In this document: positions 23,402 to 32,597 of the stretch, in pieces | How positions within the stretch are numbered: position 1 is the stretch's first letter | Layout of the letters: every line of letters begins with the position of its first letter | From: Primula veris | Taxonomy: Eukaryota > Streptophyta > Magnoliopsida > Ericales > Primulaceae | Reading direction: 5' to 3' | Assembly: GCA_963682055.1 (NCBI GenBank) | Contig: OY821742.1 | Coordinates: 11,935,752 to 11,999,751, forward strand | Length of the DNA stretch: 64,000 nt | Position numbers and translations under genes: made by a program | Notes under the pieces: model-generated | Database searches by the model: none | What the model was told of the DNA's origin: nothing | Seen by the model: only the letters and a program-made list of their open reading frames with translations

Positions 23402-24730
23402 ATGTTCTCCAAATTGAATAGATCTAATTCTTCTAGTAAGTATTCTAGAGGAAGCTATGCTTCCACTTCTAATAAAAATTCTATGAATAAGAGACAAGAA
23501 AAATGTCAATATAATGATATTTCCGAAATGGCTAATTTTGAAGAACAATTAGCAAATTGGCACCTTTCTAAGGTTAAGCCCTCTGAAATATATTCTATTG
23601 GTATGTTTGATTTGCGAATGGCTATGACCATTAAAACTATAGAACAAAGTATCCCTGTCGAACGGGATATGGAAACTATTCAATTACTTCATAAAGAAGA
23701 ATTACGTAGGTATTTTGATAAATACAAATATGTCCATCTAGGTATGGTGCAAGTAGCTGTGAAACCTCTTACAGCTCAAGGCTTAAATACATCAGTCCTT
23801 ATTGCTTTACGCGACTGTCGTCATCTAGAATTTAAAGACTCCTTATTAGGTATTATTCAAACCAGTCTTTGTAACGGGCCAGTTTATTTCAACTGTTTTC
23901 CAAACTTCTCTGTTTCTTTAACAGATAAAAATATTTTAGACGTTCTTACTTTGAATGTCAAAACTCATGGTTATAAACTTAAAAAAGGAACTGAACATTT
24001 AAATATCACTTATAGAGTTCATTACAAAGCTATGACTACTCTTAGTCCTCGGGCTAAGACTTTTAATACAAAAGGAAAAACTGTTTTAATAGAGACAAAT
24101 TTATTAAAATCAGATGTTCAAACCCCTCAGACTATTAAATGGGAAGATATCGAACCTCCCGCAGAATGGAATTTATTGTCGGCCAGCCCAGCCGAACCTG
24201 TAGAAAATAAAAATATTGAAGAAATTATTCAAACGAAAGAAGGACATGTTTTTGTTAAATTTGATAAAGGAAAACGACTAGCTTCTAGAAGTTCTTTTTT
24301 CGATTACGAAAGTTCTTTTAAACAGAGTCAATCTGCCAGGTTTTATACGCCAAACCCTTCTATAGCATCTTTCAAAACTTCTAATTTAGTTTTTGATGGT
24401 GTTTCCAATACCCAACAAAATATTCCTCGCGCTATTTACCACGAAGAGAAAAATGATCATAATAATGAACCAGAAACTTTATCTGAGTTTGACAATATTT
24501 CTACTATTAATATGCTTTCTATACCTTTTACTTATGATAGGCAAACGTGTGTTCAAGATATGAACCAAGAAAAATATACGTCTTTTCGAAAATGGTTCTT
24601 CTCTACTTATACAAATGAAGAACAACAAACGTATAAGACTTTATTTTATAAGCATATTGATGCTACACAACAATTAGTGTCTTTCCCTTTATGGTTTATT
24701 GACCGAGCTACTATAGAACATGTTTATTGA
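23402..24730 (+). CDS. Viral ORF1, first part: movement-protein region
   Basis: 442 codons from ATG 23402 to a TGA at 24728-24730. The middle (about residues 110-220) resembles the 30K-superfamily movement proteins of caulimovirids, which widen plasmodesmata: AVKPLTAQGLNTS, ALRDCRHLEFKDSLLG and NFSVSLTDKNIL are visible. The frame after the TGA is the same as before it and remains open to 28756, so this is one polyprotein frame cut by a single stop. That stop is either decay or, less likely, a readthrough site. Nothing suggests it is expressed. Confidence 0.85.
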   Translation: MFSKLNRSNSSSKYSRGSYASTSNKNSMNKRQEKCQYNDISEMANFEEQLANWHLSKVKPSEIYSIGMFDLRMAMTIKTIEQSIPVERDMETIQLLHKEELRRYFDKYKYVHLGMVQVAVKPLTAQGLNTSVLIALRDCRHLEFKDSLLGIIQTSLCNGPVYFNCFPNFSVSLTDKNILDVLTLNVKTHGYKLKKGTEHLNITYRVHYKAMTTLSPRAKTFNTKGKTVLIETNLLKSDVQTPQTIKWEDIEPPAEWNLLSASPAEPVENKNIEEIIQTKEGHVFVKFDKGKRLASRSSFFDYESSFKQSQSARFYTPNPSIASFKTSNLVFDGVSNTQQNIPRAIYHEEKNDHNNEPETLSEFDNISTINMLSIPFTYDRQTCVQDMNQEKYTSFRKWFFSTYTNEEQQTYKTLFYKHIDATQQLVSFPLWFIDRATIEHVY

Positions 24731-27700
24731 CATTGGACTACTGCCAAAGGAGAAAATATTTTTGCTGTTCATCCTCCTTGTGAACATTTAAAAGTGAGGG
24801 CTGGCGAGGCCATTATTGAGTCTGTAGCATTTTCTAAAGATGAAAAACAACTCAATTTTACTAATTTAACCCTTCAAACTATTTGTTCACAACTTAATCG
24901 TATAGAAGACAAGGGAACCATTATAATTCATAAGGAAACACCAGATGTGGCTAGTTCATCTAGTTCGTCCCCTATACAGCACCCACCGGTTTTTGAACCT
25001 ACTATATTAAAACCCAGTATTGATATTACTGTTTCTGATAATAATAATACTGATATTATTACATTGCTAACTCAGCAATTAGAAAACCTTAATATTAGAG
25101 GAAAAAATATAGCAATTTTATCAGAAACTACTACTGATATAGAAAATATTAATATTTTTGAACAACAACTTTTAGCTATGGATAATACTCCAGAACAGGC
25201 TAGCATTAATCAAAATGTTTTTGGTAAATCAACTGCTTTTGGACGCAAATCTGTCCCAACTGCTACAATGAAACATTATTATTCTAGACCGAGTCCACAA
25301 GATCTTCTTTATGAAGAAGAAGGTGGTAATATTTTTACGAGTTTTGCTTCTCGAACCATTTATGAATGGAATATTGATGGTCTGACGGAGTACCAGATTA
25401 TGATTATGTTACATCGGATGACTATGTACTCTACCGTATGTCTTGGTGCTAATAACACCGATTATCAAATTGCTGAATTTATCGTCGCAGGCTTTGCCGG
25501 CCAATTACGCGGTTGGTGGGATAATATTTTGTCCCCGGATCACCAACGGACCATATTACAGGCCACAAAAATAGTTAGAAACCCTATTAAGAATGAACAA
25601 GGTATAGATACTTATACGGATACAGTCTTACCCAATGCAGTTTATACACTCCTCACTGCTATTGTTCAGGCATTTATTGGTTCTAATCCCGTTGCTATTG
25701 AAAGAAACAAAGATTTATTAATTAATCTTAAATGTCCTACTTTAACCCATTTTAGGTGGTATAAGGATGTTTTCCTTACCAAAATTATGATGAGACCTGA
25801 TGCAAATGCTGATTTTTGGAAAGAAAAATTTATTGCAGGTCTTCCTAATCTTTTTGCCCAAAAAGTCAAAGATATGATTTTACGTAAAACAGGGCATACA
25901 ACAATCCCTTACCATGAATTCACCTATGGTCAACTTATTAGTGAATGTGTCGGTGAAGACTTATCCCTTTGCAATGACATAAAACTTAAAACCCAATTGA
26001 AAAGTCAAAATTTGACTGGAAGAAAAGAAATAGGTACTTTTTGTGACCAATTTGGATTTGATCTTCAAATCCCCCAAAAATCTCATACTGAAGGGTATTC
26101 TAAGAAAAAACATTTTTCAAAATCGAAAAGATTTTCAAAAAAATCCTCCAAACCAAGAAGAGACAACCACCATATTGGTTCATCCCGACCTAGGACTTAT
26201 AAACCCAAACCAAACCAAAATCCTACTGCTTCTATTGTTTGCCGCAAATGTGGCAAAACAGGCCATTATGCCAACAAGTGTTGGACAAAAAAGAGATTAA
26301 ACGAAATCTCTGATGAAGGTCTTAAGAAACAATTTATAGCTGTCATGTTATATTCTTCTGATGAAGAATCCGATACTAATATTATGGAAGTTTATAATAG
26401 TAGTAGTGAGTCTGAACATAATAGTTCATCCTCGTCCTCTTCCGATTGTGATTGTAAGGATAATAATTATAAAGCTATGCTTGACATGAATGGTTTAAGT
26501 CTTAATGTGCTTACTTCCCAAGAACGGTCTATATTAGATATTATTAATGAAATTGATAATTCTGAGGTAAAGAAAAAACTGATTGAACATTATTTAGATG
26601 TTCTAACAAAAGATAAGAAAAAGGAAACTCCTTATGTTCCGGAGGAGGCTTATTCTCTGAAACATGTTTTTCAAGAACTCCAATCATCTCCTTCTAAACA
26701 GTTTTCTTGTGAAGATATTCATCAAGAGGTAAAAACTCTTAAAACGGATATTAACATTCTCAAAAATAAAGCTATTTCGATTTCAGATTTACATAGCGAA
26801 ATTCATATATTAAAAGATGAAGTAAAATTTCTTCGAAATATCATTCAAACAGAACAGGATATTCCTTTTGACGAAGAAAAAGACAACCTTATTCCTAATA
26901 AGGACACTTTTTTGAATATTATTGACAAAATTACATATCAGAAATGGCATTCTCATGTCACTAAAGTTATAAATAAAGAATTTACTTTTCCTGGTCCAGC
27001 TCTTATTGATAGTGGGGCTGATTTAAATTGTATTTGTGAAGGCTTAATCCCTACACATTATTATGATAAAACTACGCAGTCCTTAAATACTGCTGATGGG
27101 TCTCGTATGAAGATTCATTATAAACTTTCTAATGCTTATATTTGCAATTCTGCCATCTGCTTCCAAACAACTTTTGTGATGGTTAAAGACCTTACCCAAC
27201 AAATCATTTTGGGTACTCCATTCTTAAATTTAATTGAACCTTTTATGGTTACTTCAAAAGGTATTATGTTCGAAACAAATGGTCAAAATATTACTTTTGA
27301 GTTTATTTCCAAACCACAAATGAGAGAAATTGATATGATCAAAGAAACTTTAATTTTTAAAGAAAATCAAATCAATTTTTTAAGCAAAGACTTAAAACTT
27401 AAGAATATTTCTAAACAACTTATTTCGCAAAAAGATAAAATTAGTTTTCTTACTAATTTGATGAAAAAAGAAATTTGTAGTGATATGCCCACTGCTTTTT
27501 GGGATAGGAAAAAACATATTGTTACTCTTCCCTATGTGGACGATTTTAAAGATACTGATATTACAACTATGGCTCGGCCTGCCCAAATGGGTCCCGACCT
27601 TATTGATTATTGTAAAGAAGAAATAAATTCTCTTTTTACTAAAAAACTTATTCGCAAATCTTATTCCCCTTTGAGTTGTACTGCTTTTTATGTTTATAAA

Positions 27701-28756
27701 AATGCTGAAATAGAACGAGGGGCTCCGCGACTTGTTATTAATTATAAACCTTTAAATAAGGTTTTAAAATGGATTAGGTACCCTATTCCCAATAAAAAGG
27801 ATTTATTAACTCGAATCCAGTCTGCGAATATATTTTCCAAATTTGATTTAAAATCAGGTTATTGGCAAATTCAAATTGATGAAAAAGACAGATATAAAAC
27901 TGCTTTTGTTGTTCCTATGGGACATTATGAATGGAATGTTATGCCATTTGGTTTGAAAAATGCTCCCTCTGAATTCCAGAATATTATGAATGATATTTTT
28001 TATCCTTATTCTTCATTTAGTATAGTTTATATTGATGATATCCTCATCTTTTCTGATAATCTCGACCAACATTTCAAACATATTAATATTTTTATAAAAT
28101 TAATAAAAAATGCTGGCTTAGTAGTTTCTGCCAGTAAAATGTCTTTATTCCAGACGCATATTCGCTTTTTAGGTCAAGAAATAGATCAGGGAAAAATTAT
28201 TCCTATTGATCGGGCCATTCAATTTGCAAACAAATTTCCTGATATTTTACAGGAAAAAACCCAATTACAACGCTTTTTGGGAAGTCTCAATTATATTGCT
28301 GACTATTATAAAAATCTCGCTATTGATAGTTCTCCCTTATATGATAGGTTAAAAAAGAATCCACCTATGTGGGGTGATATTCACACCAATGCCGTAAGAC
28401 TAATTCTAAAGTCAAAAGCCTACCTTGTTTGGCTCTTATTGTCTCGGTATACTTCTGGTAAATGGAATAGTGCACAACAGAACTATTCAACAATTAAGAA
28501 AGAAATTCTTTCAGTTGTAAATTGCATTTCCAAATTTCAAGATGATTTATTAAATCAAAAATTTCTTCTAAGAATTGATTGCAAAGCTGCAAAAGATGTC
28601 TTAGAAAAGGATGTTAAAAATTTGGCCTCCAAACAAATATTTGCACGATGGCAATCTATTTTGTCTATTTTCGATTTCGATATCGAATATATTAAAGGAG
28701 AAAATAACTCTCTTCCTGATTTTTTGACCAGGGAATTCATTCTTGGCCCCACATGA
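24731..28756 (+). CDS. Viral ORF1, second part: coat protein, protease, reverse transcriptase, RNase H
   Basis: Open in one frame from just after the TGA; the first ATG is 24794, giving 1,320 codons. From that ATG: coat-protein core with FTYGQLISE and IGTFCDQFGFD, a Lys/Arg-rich stretch, zinc knuckle CRKCGKTGHYANKC (about residue 482), an acidic Ser-rich tract, heptad-like coiled coil (about 620-690), aspartic protease ALIDSGADLNC (about 736), and reverse transcriptase with RLVINYKPLN, FSKFDLKSGYWQI, MPFGLKNAPSEFQ and YIDD (about 1079). The RNase H part keeps the later motifs (TIKKEIL, LRIDCKAAKD), but between NPPMWGDIHT and SRYTSGKWN I see no (T/S)DAS segment bearing the first catalytic Asp, so an in-frame loss there is likely. 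It ends in a TGA that overlaps the ORF2 ATG by four bases (ATGA). Confidence 0.9.
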   Translation, partial: HWTTAKGENIFAVHPPCEHLKVRAGEAIIESVAFSKDEKQLNFTNLTLQTICSQLNRIEDKGTIIIHKETPDVASSSSSSPIQHPPVFEPTILKPSIDITVSDNNNTDIITLLTQQLENLNIRGKNIAILSETTTDIENINIFEQQLLAMDNTPEQASINQNVFGKSTAFGRKSVPTATMKHYYSRPSPQDLLYEEEGGNIFTSFASRTIYEWNIDGLTEYQIMIMLHRMTMYSTVCLGANNTDYQIAEFIVAGFAGQLRGWWDNILSPDHQRTILQATKIVRNPIKNEQGIDTYTDTVLPNAVYTLLTAIVQAFIGSNPVAIERNKDLLINLKCPTLTHFRWYKDVFLTKIMMRPDANADFWKEKFIAGLPNLFAQKVKDMILRKTGHTTIPYHEFTYGQLISECVGEDLSLCNDIKLKTQLKSQNLTGRKEIGTFCDQFGFDLQIPQKSHTEGYSKKKHFSKSKRFSKKSSKPRRDNHHIGSSRPRTYKPKPNQNPTASIVCRKCGKTGHYANKCWTKKRLNEISDEGLKKQFIAVMLYSSDEESDTNIMEVYNSSSESEHNSSSSSSSDCDCKDNNYKAMLDMNGLSLNVLTSQERSILDIINEIDNSEVKKKLIEHYLDVLTKDKKKETPYVPEEAYSLKHVFQELQSSPSKQFSCEDIHQEVKTLKTDINILKNKAISISDLHSEIHILKDEVKFLRNIIQTEQDIPFDEEKDNLIPNKDTFLNIIDKITYQKWHSHVTKVINKEFTFPGPALIDSGADLNCICEGLIPTHYYDKTTQSLNTADGSRMKIHYKLSNAYICNSAICFQTTFVMVKDLTQQIILGTPFLNLIEPFMVTSKGIMFETNGQNITFEFISKPQMREIDMIKETLIFKENQINFLSKDLKLKNISKQLISQKDKISFLTNLMKKEICSDMPTAFWDRKKHIVTLPYVDDFKDTDITTMARPAQMGPDLIDYCKEEINSLFTKKLIRKSYSPLSCTAFYVYKNAEIERGAPRLVINYKPLNKVLKWIRYPIPNKKDLLTRIQSANIFSKFDLKSGYWQIQIDEKDRYKTAFVVPMGHYEWNVMPFGLKNAPSEFQNIMNDIFYPYSSFSIVYIDDILIFSDNLDQHFKHINIFIKLIKNAGLVVSASKMSLFQTHIRFLGQEIDQGKIIPIDRAIQFANKFPDILQEKTQLQRFLGSLNYIADYYKNLAIDSSPLYDRLKKNPPMWGDIHTNAVRLILKSKAYLVWLLLSRYTSGKWNSAQQNYSTIKKEILSVVNCISKFQDDLLNQKFLLRIDCKAAKDVLEKDVKNLASKQIFARWQSILSIFDFDIEYIKGENNSLPDFLTREFILGPT

Positions 28757-29568
28757 GCCAATCTAGTCATGGCCGTGGTCGAAGAGGATATTCATCTGCC
28801 CATGATCGACATGAATTCGATAAGAAGAGATATTCTTCTTCCCCATCTATTGCTGGCTCTAGTTCTTCTACGAGTCCTGCTATGCGCTCTAAAAAAGAGC
28901 CTGCTGATTATGAGGATTATTTATCCTCGGAAAAAACCCAAGAAAGCTTCCTTGAAGCACTAAAAGAACCAGTCCTTCCTGGAATAAAAAAGGATAAAGA
29001 TGAGCTAATTATTCTTCTCCACAATGGAGATGCGAGGTTATTTACCTCCCCCAATACATTGGCCAAAAGATATTTTGATTCTGAGGTTCATTTTCCTCTT
29101 ATCGACAATAAAGATTTGAAATATTTTCAATCCATACTTATTGAAACTGGTTCCATGGTTTTTAATCACATGAATCAAAATAAACATACAGGGGATATTT
29201 CCTTTAGTAAAGCTTTTATTAAAAAAATCATCCCTATTACTGAATGGGGTCTCAATCCGAACAAGCCTATGCAGCTTAAATTTTCTCACCAATATTTTAA
29301 TTATTGGGATTATATGGCCGCTTGGCGTTATGCTTTTTATTACCAAAATCGGACCGAAAAACACACTTGGTTTATACGATTGGAACCAACATTATTAACT
29401 CAAGCAACGCCATATTGGTTTTATGACTGGTTCTCTTTTATTGGTCCCAATGAAGATATTCTTCCTCCAGATATTTTTTGTCTCTATGAAGACTATCTTT
29501 TACATAACCCAAAAAATCTTCTTCCATTAAAGAATTGGATGAAGAATTATTGGCGAGACAATCAGTAA
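28753..29568 (+). CDS. Viral ORF2, N-terminal part
   Basis: 271 codons starting inside the ORF1 stop (ATGA overlap, 28753-28756), a common arrangement for termination-reinitiation. The N-terminus is basic and Ser-rich (GRGRRGYSS); the rest is rich in aromatics (WDYMAAWRYAFYY, PYWFYDWFSF). Function is unknown, as for florendovirus ORF2 in general. The reading frame runs out at an inversion: viral-looking sequence continues on the opposite strand from about 29570. The natural protein is therefore truncated here. Confidence 0.75.
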   Translation: MSQSSHGRGRRGYSSAHDRHEFDKKRYSSSPSIAGSSSSTSPAMRSKKEPADYEDYLSSEKTQESFLEALKEPVLPGIKKDKDELIILLHNGDARLFTSPNTLAKRYFDSEVHFPLIDNKDLKYFQSILIETGSMVFNHMNQNKHTGDISFSKAFIKKIIPITEWGLNPNKPMQLKFSHQYFNYWDYMAAWRYAFYYQNRTEKHTWFIRLEPTLLTQATPYWFYDWFSFIGPNEDILPPDIFCLYEDYLLHNPKNLLPLKNWMKNYWRDNQ

Positions 29569-29880
29569 AATCTATGTCCAATTGACTCTGTACGAGAGCA
29601 AATAATTTTGCTTTCAATTCCATAGAAGAAGCAGAGGGGAATTGTTTTTTGAGATCTGTCAAAGAAGGCAAATCTAATTTTGTAGTTTTTGCTTCGGGTG
29701 TATATTCCCGTTCCATTTTTTTAAAAGGCTCAATAGCCTCTTGAATTTTAATAAGTACGAGTTTAAAATCAAACTTCGTCCACCATTTATAATAAGATTG
29801 TCGAACCAACGACATAAGACCAAGCTCAGTTGGTTTGACTGCATAAGACCATTGCCAGATCCAAGGCAGGCCAAATCAAA
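29569..29880 (-). pseudogene. Viral ORF2, internal fragment in inverted orientation
   Basis: On the minus strand an open frame runs from about 29877 down through LPWIWQWSYAVKPTELG, RQSYYKWWTKFDFKL and FPSASSMELKAKLFAL to about 29575. Below that it merely reads ORF2 backwards. Upstream, at the 29881 edge, it meets a TGA and the host repeat. Its Trp/Tyr-rich style matches the forward ORF2, and it is the segment expected between the N-terminal part (28753-29568) and the C-terminal tail (22740-22862). It was inverted during or after integration. Confidence 0.6.
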
Positions 29881-29883
29881 CTT

Positions 29884-29971
29884 CGTTCTTTCCCATAAAT
29901 TTGATGTAAATTTTACTTTTCACAAATTAAAATGAGAAACATTTGTAAGACTTGGTTAAACTAATAAAAAT
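29884..29971. repeat. 88-bp direct repeat, right flank of viral insertion
   Basis: Partner of 22650-22737 with one mismatch, in the same orientation. Host sequence resumes at 29972. Read together the pair marks the limits of the viral block. Confidence 0.85.
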
Positions 29972-30138
29972 GCTTGTAAAAGCTCCAATTATACTCTTGA
30001 CAATTTGGATGGTAATTTTGAGATACGAGAAAAAGTCAAAATTAGACCATTTTTATGGTACGAACATGGTACTCTAGTTGTTGAAGAAGAGGGTAGGTGA
30101 GATTATAGATTTACCTTTTTATAATTACAAACAAGTAG

Positions 30139-30370
30139 CCATTCCGTTAGTATTTAATTGTTTATTACGAAACTACGTGTTATTTTGACCGGTTAATAAT
30201 TGTGTCAAAATTGTCGGAATGAAAATTTTCAAAAGTTGATCATATAGTTCAAATGTTAAATTTTATGATTAGATTTTAAAAAAATTCATTTCGACAATTT
30301 TGATACAAGTTATAAGCCGGTCAAAATTGCACGTAGTTTCGTAGTGAACAATTAAATGGGAACGGAGGGA
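30139..30370. mobile_element. Palindromic MITE, Stowaway-like
   Basis: About 230 bp; the right half is the left half inverted (TACGAAACTACGTG near the left end, CACGTAGTTTCGTA near the right). The right end GGGAACGGAGGGA, read inverted, is close to the CTCCCTCCGTTCCC end typical of Stowaway MITEs. A short A+T-rich loop with TAAATTTTATGATTAG separates the halves. The left end has decayed. Confidence 0.65.
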
Positions 30371-30639
30371 TTAATATTTTACTCAAAATAGGTTAAAAAA
30401 CATAATTTATAAAAAAATCAAAATTAGACTAGTGAGTTTGTTGAGATTCTTAGGAGAATGCAGAAAGTTATGAACGTAAATGTGTTGACCGCAAATTCGG
30501 CTGAATATGTCTTTAGAAGGTTATGATTTGTTATTTAAAGAGCACTAGCGGTACAGTTTGTTGCCCATTTATGTTAAACTAATATGTAATAATTTTACTT
30601 TAGTCAGTTTTATTAATATAAGTTAAAAAAATAAATTAG

Positions 30640-31800
30640 ATAGTTTTATGGTACGGTACTATGGTTCTCAAAGAAGAGGGTGGGTGATATTATAGATTTA
30701 CGTTTTTTATAATTACAAACAAGTTGCCATTTCATTACTATTTTACTCAAAATAGGTTTAAAAAACAATTTATAAAAAAAAATCAAAATTAGGCCATTTT
30801 TAGTGTACAAACTTGCCACTTTAATTGTTGAACAAGAGAGTGGTAAGATTATAGATTTACGCTTTATAATAAAAAAACAAGTAGCAATTTGATTAATAAC
30901 AAATAGGTGTTTAAAAAAAAGGAATTTAAAAAAAATATCAAAAAATCAGACCATTTTTACGGTAAATTCTTGCCACTTTAATTGTTGAACAAAAAAGTAG
31001 GAAGATAATAGATTTACGCTTTATAATAAAAAACAAGTAACCATTTGATTAATAACAAATATGTGTTTTAAAAAAATAAATTTAAAGAAAAAATAAAAAA
31101 AATTAGACCATTTTTATGGTACAAACTTGTCACTTTAATTGTTGAACAAGAGAGTGGGAAGATTATAGATTTACATTTTATAATAAAAAAAAAAACAAGT
31201 AGCCATTTGATTAATAACAAATATGTGTTTTAAAAAAAGGAATTTAAAGAAAAAAATCAAAATTAAACCATTTTTACAGTACAAACTTGCCACTTTAATT
31301 GTTGAACAAGAGAGTGGAAAGATTATAGATTTACGTTTTATAATAATAAAAAAAAGTAACCATTTGATTAATAACAAATAGGTGTTTAAAAAAAAGGAAT
31401 TTAAAGAAAAAATAAAAAATTAGAACATTTTTACGGTACAAACTTGCCACTTTAATTGTTGAACAAGAAAGTAGGAAGATAATAAATTTATGCTTTATAA
31501 TAAAAAAACAAGTAGCCATTTGATTAATAACAAATAAGTGTTTTAAAAAAAGAAATTTAAAGAAAAAAAAATCAAAATTAGACCATTTTTAGGATACAAA
31601 CTTGCCACTTTAATTGTTGAACAAGAGAGTGGAAAGATTATAGATTTACGTTTTATAATAAAAAAAACAAGCAACCATTTGATTAATGACAAATAGGTGT
31701 TTTAAAAAAAGGAATTTAAAGAAAAAATCAAAATTAGACTATTTTTATGATACCAACGTGGCACTTTAATTGTTGAAGAAGAAAGGAGATAGATTATGAA
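30640..31800. repeat. ~157-bp tandem satellite array
   Basis: The word CACTTTAATTGTTGAA recurs at about 30817, 30974, 31132, 31291, 31448, 31606 and 31762, a steady spacing of 156-159 bp. Each unit also has GATTATAGATTTACG, AAACAAGTAGCCATTTGATT and GGAATTTAAAG. A diverged unit begins near 30640. Units differ by scattered substitutions and A-run length. Short open frames on the minus strand here are repeat artefacts. Confidence 0.9.
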
Positions 31801-31879
31801 TTTACTTTTATATATTTAAAAATAAGTAGCCAAATTGATTAATATATATTTAAAAACAAGTAGCCAAATTGATTAATAC

Positions 31880-32360
31880 TTTATCCGTTTTCATTTAATT
31901 GTCCATTACGAAATTATGTGTAATTTTGACTGGCTTATAATTTGTGTCAAAATTGTCAAAATGATTTTTTTTAAATATAATCATAAAATTTAACATTTGA
32001 ACTATATGATCAACTTTAATAGTTGAAGAAGAGACGAGATAGATTATGAATTTAGTTTTATATATAAATTGATTAATATATATTTAAAAACAAGTAGCCA
32101 AATTGATTAATATTTGATCCGTTCCCATTTAATTGCCAATTACGAAACTACGTGTAATTTTAACCGGCTTATAACTTGTGTCAAAATTGTCGAAATGAAT
32201 TTTTTTAAAATATAATCATAAAATTTAACATTTAAATTATATAGCCAATAAAATTGAAACTAGTTTCATTTAACCAATAAAAATTGAAAATTTCATTTAG
32301 CCAATAAAAATTGAAACTAGTTTCCTACGAATTAAATAGTAACAGAGGAGGAGCAAGTAG
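31880..32360. repeat. Two partial copies of the Stowaway-like MITE
   Basis: Segments at about 31885-32015 and 32105-32350 repeat the left half of the 30139-30370 element (CATTTAATTG, ACTTGTGTCAAAATTGTC, ATAATCATAAAATTTAACAT). The second ends GAATTAAATAGTAACAGAGG, a decayed inverted end. An A+T-rich word, AAACAAGTAGCCAAATTG, is duplicated around 31855 and 32090. Confidence 0.6.
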
Positions 32361-32597
32361 TATTAGAAAATATACTTTTGTGTTAATTGAATTTATAAGA
32401 AAAAGAAATAATGTACAATTAGATATATAGCACGAAGAGAAGGGAAATAACAAAACCCAATCCAATATCCAAAATTTATTCTTCTTCTTTCTTCACTAAA
32501 ATAAAACTGCATAAAAAACCCTTGAAACCAATAAAAACCCAATTCGTCCCTTTTCATTTCCAATACTTGCAATTTATTCATTGATCTGATAAATAAG

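Larger units (their letters stand above)
22738..29883 (+). mobile_element. Endogenous caulimovirid (florendovirus-like pararetrovirus) insertion
   Basis: A 7,146-bp block of viral DNA lies between 88-bp host direct repeats. In order it holds the 3' end of ORF2, an intergenic region with TATA box, a tRNA-iMet primer site (23238), a long ORF1 frame with movement protein, coat protein, protease, reverse transcriptase and RNase H, the 5' part of ORF2, and an inverted ORF2 fragment. There is no integrase and there are no LTRs, which separates it from Ty3 elements. One polyprotein followed by a second ORF of unknown function fits the florendovirus plan; petuviruses have a single ORF. The insertion is permuted relative to the viral circle, as expected from integration of circular or concatemeric viral DNA during break repair. 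One internal stop, an RNase H lesion and the ORF2 inversion make it defective as it stands. Confidence 0.88.

Noticed and set aside
29438..29575. Last part of the minus-strand frame over the viral ORF2 end
   Set aside because: This portion is only the antisense of the forward ORF2; the viral-like inverted part starts about 29575.
22738..29883. Ty3-type LTR retrotransposon
   Set aside because: There is a movement-protein region and a caulimovirid intergenic region, but no integrase and no LTRs.
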